From Tolypeutes matacus (lineage: Eukaryota; Chordata; Mammalia; Cingulata; Chlamyphoridae): a stretch of 64,000 bases of DNA. Below, in pieces: positions 60,729-64,000 of this stretch; the stretch's first letter is position 1; every line of letters starts with the position of its first letter. The DNA is taken from assembly GCA_026826555.1 (NCBI GenBank), contig JAKSZT010054308.1, forward strand, positions 1,829,115 to 1,893,114. Direction: 5' to 3'. The notes below the pieces were generated by a model. The model was not told the DNA's origin and did not search any database. It was given only the letters and a program-made list of their open reading frames with translations. The translations under genes and the position numbers were made by a program.

Positions 60729-60960
60729 TGGAGCGGATGTGGCTCAAGCAGTTAAGTGCCCACCTCCCACATGGAAGGTCCTGCGTTCAGTTTCTGGTAC
60801 CGCTTGAAAAAATAAAACAACAAAACAAAACAAAACAACACGCTAAACAAACGATAAAACCAACTCAGGGAAGCCGATGTGGCTCGGTGGTTGAGCACTG
60901 GCTTCCCACATATGAGGTCCCAGGTTCAAGCCCTGGTGCCCAGTACTTCAAAAAAAAAAA
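60729..60960 (+). mobile_element. Two adjacent tRNA-type SINE units
   Basis: Unit 1 (60729-60812, 'ggagcggatgtggctcaagcagtt', B box 'gcgttcagtttct') with an (aaaac)n tail; unit 2 (60868-60960, 'ggaagccgatgtggctcggtgg', B box 'aggttcaagccctgg') with poly(A). A duplication close to GTTAATATAT/CTTAATATAT brackets both, so they moved as a dimer or the second followed the first. Confidence 0.85.
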
Positions 60961-61104
60961 AAACTTAATATATACATAATTTAAGAGCAACCAAAGAAAA
61001 TTCATTACCCTTAAAAAATGGCCAGAGAAGAAAAAATTAAACAATAAAAATGGGCTAGTACATTTCTGAAAAAATTAGTAGAAAAAGGTTAAGAACTTAG
61101 TACC

Positions 61105-61700
61105 AAAATTCTGAGTCTTTTGGTGGTTCCTCAGAAAGTTGAATATAGAATTATCATAAGACGTGGCAATCCCACTTCTAAGTATATACCCAAAAGAATT
61201 GACAGCAGGGACTCCTGTGTTCACAGTAGCATTATTCACAATAGTGAAGGTGGAAGCAACCCAAGTGTCCTTCAGCAGAGGAATGGATAAACGAAATGTG
61301 GCTTATACACACAATGGAATATTATTCAGCTATAAATAAAGAATGAAGTCCTGATACATTCGACAACATGGATGAATCCTGAAGACATCATGTTGAGTGA
61401 AACAAGCTGGACGCAAAAGGACAAATAGTGTATAATTTCATTTACATGAAATACCCAGGATATGCAAATTCATAGACAGAAACCAGATTACAGATTGGTA
61501 GAGGGGACAATGGGAGGATGGGGAGGAATGGGAATTATTGGTTAATGGGTACCGAGTTTCTGTTTGGGACGATGAAAAAGTTTTGGTGTTGGATGGTGGT
61601 GATGGTAATTAATACCATGGAATTGTACACTTGAAAGGGGTTAAAATGGGAAATTTTGAATTGTATATTTGTTACCAAAATAAAAAGTTTTTAAAAAATG
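61105..61700 (+). mobile_element. L1 3' end, 5'-truncated
   Basis: 'ggtggttcctcagaaagttgaatatagaattatc...ggaatattattcagctataaataaag...' to 'aattgtatatttgttaccaaaataaaaag'. Standard L1 ORF2 end and 3'UTR. Confidence 0.8.
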
Positions 61701-61788
61701 GATCATTCATAAATTTCAAAATATAATATTTAATGTGGAATTTAGTTCTAAAAACAATACATGAGTTCCCAAGTTGTTATACCTCTTA

Positions 61789-61892
61789 TGTTTTTTCTTT
61801 GTTTGTTTGTTTTTAAGAGGTACTGGGGATTGAACCCAGGACCTTATACATATGAAGCAGGCACTCAACCACTGAGCTATACCTGCTGCCCC
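61789..61892 (-). mobile_element. Monomeric tRNA-derived SINE
   Basis: Reversed unit 'ggtactggggattgaacccaggacc...ccactgagctatacctgctgcccc' with a (tttg)n side. Confidence 0.85.
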
Positions 61893-61934
61893 ACTGGTTG
61901 TTATTTTATTTAAAAAAAAAAAAAAAAAAAAGGA

Positions 61935-62065
61935 CAGCATAGCATAAAAGTTAAGAACATGGGCTTTGGAATCAGACAAACTCTGCTAGCTGTATGACTT
62001 TGGGAAAATTATTCAACCTCTAGGAACCTCAGTTTTCACAATTACAAAATATGAATAATTTATGT
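61935..62065 (+). mobile_element. MIR
   Basis: 'acatgggctttggaatcagac...tgtatgactttgggaaaattattcaacctctaggaacctcag' is a well-kept MIR. Confidence 0.8.
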
Positions 62066-62320
62066 TCTGTTCTGTACAGGCTAAGTAATGACTTCTATTC
62101 TCCCATGCTTGGAATTACAGTCAACTCTCATTTATTACAGTTTAAAGTCCTAACTTTTAGGTTAGACAACTCATTTACTTCTTATTCCTTGTTGCCTACC
62201 TACTAGCTCTGTTATTCCTTATCACTATCCTTCACAGGGCGTTTAAATAGAGATGAATTTTATTATTTACTGGTAATAATAAAAGATTTGGTAGGGAAGG
62301 AGTTTATCAAAACTATTTGG

Positions 62321-62497
62321 GGGAGCAGAGGTGGCTCAAGTGATTGGGTGCTTCCCTTCTACATGGGAGGTCCTGGGTTCGGTTTCCGATGCCTACTAAA
62401 AGATGACAAGTATACAACGAAGAGACACAGAGAGCATACAGCAAGCACAACAAGGGTTAGAAATAAATAAAAATAAATCTTAAAAAAAAAAAAAAAA
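62321..62497 (+). mobile_element. DAS-type SINE, single unit with purine tail
   Basis: 'ggggagcagaggtggctcaagtgattgg', B box 'gggttcggtttcc', 'agacacagagagcatacagcaag', poly(A). Flanks share AAAACT.TTTGG. Confidence 0.9.
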
Positions 62498-62767
62498 ACT
62501 CTTTGGAAGTTATGTAGAGAGATCTCAATTGTCTATTGCCAAGATTACAAACTATGTATCTAAGCACAGTAAACAAAGGCATATTACTAGGTGTAGCCAA
62601 TTCTAATCTAATCTAGTTTAATCTCCTCTTCTCAGATATATCAGAGAACAATGAGTAACCAAACAGTTCCCTTAATCTTAATAGGACAAGAGCTACATTT
62701 CAGACCATTTATCTCTGAAGAGTGGAAGATAAAAGTGCTAAGTTAGTTGGAAACATTCTGCACTTAC

Positions 62768-62941
62768 CAGTTGCTTGTTGTGTTGTGGCAGAGGACAGGG
62801 CTGGGCACCAGCTGGCACCTTATATACTGGCGTTACTGACATGCTGGCTGGGTGGGCACATATGAAGTACACCTGCACAACCCCTACAGCCGGACTAGGG
62901 TTCAGGACACCTGGGTGATTTCCAATTCGGAATGTCAGAAC
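62768..62941 (-). CDS. NUP210L: NUP210L internal exon (most 5' in window)
   Basis: 174 nt, 58 codons: VLTFRIGNHPGVLNPSPAVG, VVQVYFICAHPASMSVTPVY, KVPAGAQPCPLPQHNKQL. Acceptor tttcctcaaag, donor gtaagt, phase 0. It matches the gp210-family stretch 'VGN.P...NP.PA...V.F.CA.P...L.PVY...CPL.Q.NKQ' and joins directly to IPVSSL of the next exon across a 19.9-kb intron. NUP210-family proteins are single-pass glycoproteins whose huge luminal part lines the pore membrane; this is mid-lumen, and signal peptide and membrane anchor lie outside the window. Confidence 0.95.
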
Positions 62942-63176
62942 CTTTGAGGAAATACCAGAGTAAGAGCCAATTGTAGATACACACTTGTCAGCCGTGTTAA
63001 TTTTAAAGTATTAGAATTATTAAAATTCTAGTATAGAGGGTCCTTTTGGACATTATAATCAGCAAATCTCTTAAAAGACATAGTTCTTAATTTACTCTTA
63101 ATTCTTAAGGAGAATTAAGTGAATCATGGAAATATGAAAAACATGGAAACATGAAAAATTCTAACTTTGATCAAGT
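62942..63176. other. NUP210L intron upstream of the first visible exon
   Basis: AT-rich, no repeat recognised. The next upstream exon is not in the window. Confidence 0.5.
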
Positions 63177-63396
63177 TCTTTCTTTCTTTCTTTCTTTCTT
63201 TACTCCCCCCCTTGCTGTGTCCATTTGCTTTTGCATTTTTCTGTGTCTGCTTGTCTCCCTTTGTTGAGTATCTTGCTGCGTCAGCTCACCACGCCGCCGG
63301 GGCTGGCTTGCCGTGACCAGGAGGCCCTGGGAAACGAACCCAGGGCCTCCTATATGGTAAATGGGAGCCCTATCGATTGAGCCACAGCCGCTTCCC
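63177..63396 (-). mobile_element. Long-tailed DAS SINE
   Basis: (ttctt)n start, extended tail ('tgctgtgtccatttgc', 'cttgctgcgtcagctcaccacgcc') and head ending 'gagccacagccgcttccc'. 9-bp duplication TGATCAAGT (63168-63176 and 63397-63405). Confidence 0.95.
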
Positions 63397-63919
63397 TGAT
63401 CAAGTACTTTCAATCTTCTCCTCCAACAAATATTTTGCCACCAGTTGGTAAAAAGTAGAAAAACTAATTTGCATTTCAACTCATCTCTGGTGGAAGTACT
63501 AATGAATAACAAAATGTAAGAAGTTAGGGAGCTTCAAAAGGAGGTAATAAAGCCTAAAATTACAAATAGTTAGTCATATATACAGTTAAATTCACTACAG
63601 ATATTAGAAACAAGAGTATTTGCTCAATTGATCATAGCACAGCTCTTAATAAGTCAAAATCTTACATTGATTCCATGTGGGCTGGTTAACAATGCTGTGT
63701 TTCACAGTCATAGATTGCAATCTCAGCCCTAGTCAAGCTGAAAACCTTTTATATTGGTTTTCAGAGAGGCAGAGCACATCTGTGGATGAGAACTATGTAA
63801 ATTCATTACTGCCTCTAGATATAATAAATTCTAAATCAACTGATAAAGGGCAACATACTTATTACTATTAGTCCAGATGAAACTGATTCTTCAAAACTGC
63901 TAACCAAAGATGACACTTA
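63397..63919. other. Intron, nothing recognised
   Basis: No conserved exon on either strand. The 64-codon ORF at 63677-63871 has no recognisable domain. Confidence 0.4.
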
Positions 63920-64000
63920 GGGAAACGGATGTGGCTCAAGAGGTTTGGTGTCTGTCTACCATATGGAGGGACCGGGGTTTGATCCCCGGGACCTCCTGGT
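63920..64000 (+). mobile_element. Short DAS-type SINE, cut by window edge
   Basis: 'gggaaacggatgtggctcaag', B box 'ggggtttgatcccc', 'gggacctcctggt' at the edge. Same short subfamily as at 5023. Confidence 0.93.

Noticed and set aside
63677..63871. 64-aa ORF as an upstream NUP210L exon
   Set aside because: Wrong strand and no gp210-family residues.

Overview
The window is mammalian intronic DNA, most likely from an armadillo (Xenarthra, Dasypus-like). The strongest pointer is the very frequent tRNA-derived SINE of the DAS type. Its head reads 'aagcggctgtggctcaat', its B box is 'gggttcggttccc', and many copies have crisp target-site duplications. Recurrent ERVL-like LTRs and several L1 lineages are also present. 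Nothing looks prokaryotic or plasmid-like.

One host protein gene is seen. It lies on the minus strand and is a member of the NUP210/gp210 nuclear pore membrane glycoprotein family. By residue choice it is NUP210L, the testis/germ-line paralogue. Twelve internal coding exons run from 62768-62941 (most 5' in the transcript) down to 12466-12597. All have GT/AG splice sites and compatible phases, and together give 1509 nt (503 codons) without a stop. Both ends of the gene lie outside the window. The large introns (19.9 kb, 7.9 kb and 16.7 kb) are packed with repeats; the small introns are comparatively clean.

Layout. 1-12.4 kb: downstream intron holding a long plus-strand L1 composite, broken by SINEs, a solo LTR with a perfect 5-bp duplication, and a 2.4-kb ERV-like element with its own 138-codon ORF and a 60-bp tandem repeat. 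12.4-17.3 kb: seven exons and a high-copy repeat of unknown class. 17.3-34 kb: large intron with L1s in both orientations (including an inverted repeat and a tandem 5'UTR unit), LTRs and an unidentified 0.9-kb retrocopy. 33.9-34.8 kb: three exons. 34.8-42.7 kb: two same-strand LTRs, ancient MIR, and a Tigger1-like DNA transposon into which a complete ferritin heavy chain (FTH1) retrocopy has jumped; the FTH1 copy keeps a recognisable iron-responsive element and is sense to NUP210L. 42.66-42.85 kb: one exon. 42.9-62.8 kb: 20-kb intron with a GA-rich tract, MLT1 and L1M remnants, two divergent solo LTRs, long L1 arrays, and a retroposed 28S rRNA fragment with a poly(A) tail and 12-bp duplications. 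62.77-62.94 kb: the most upstream exon. The window ends inside another SINE.

The window therefore records one conserved gene and a stratified history of retroposition: MIR/L2/MLT1/L1M/Tigger first, then ERVL-like LTRs and L1, then DAS SINEs, FTH1 and 28S retrocopies. No new host multi-gene system is seen. The most interesting items are the FTH1 retrocopy with its IRE, the 28S retrocopy, the unidentified 903-bp retrocopy, and the ERV-like element with its own ORF and repeats. Family names are from recognition by eye, and boundaries without a stated duplication are approximate.
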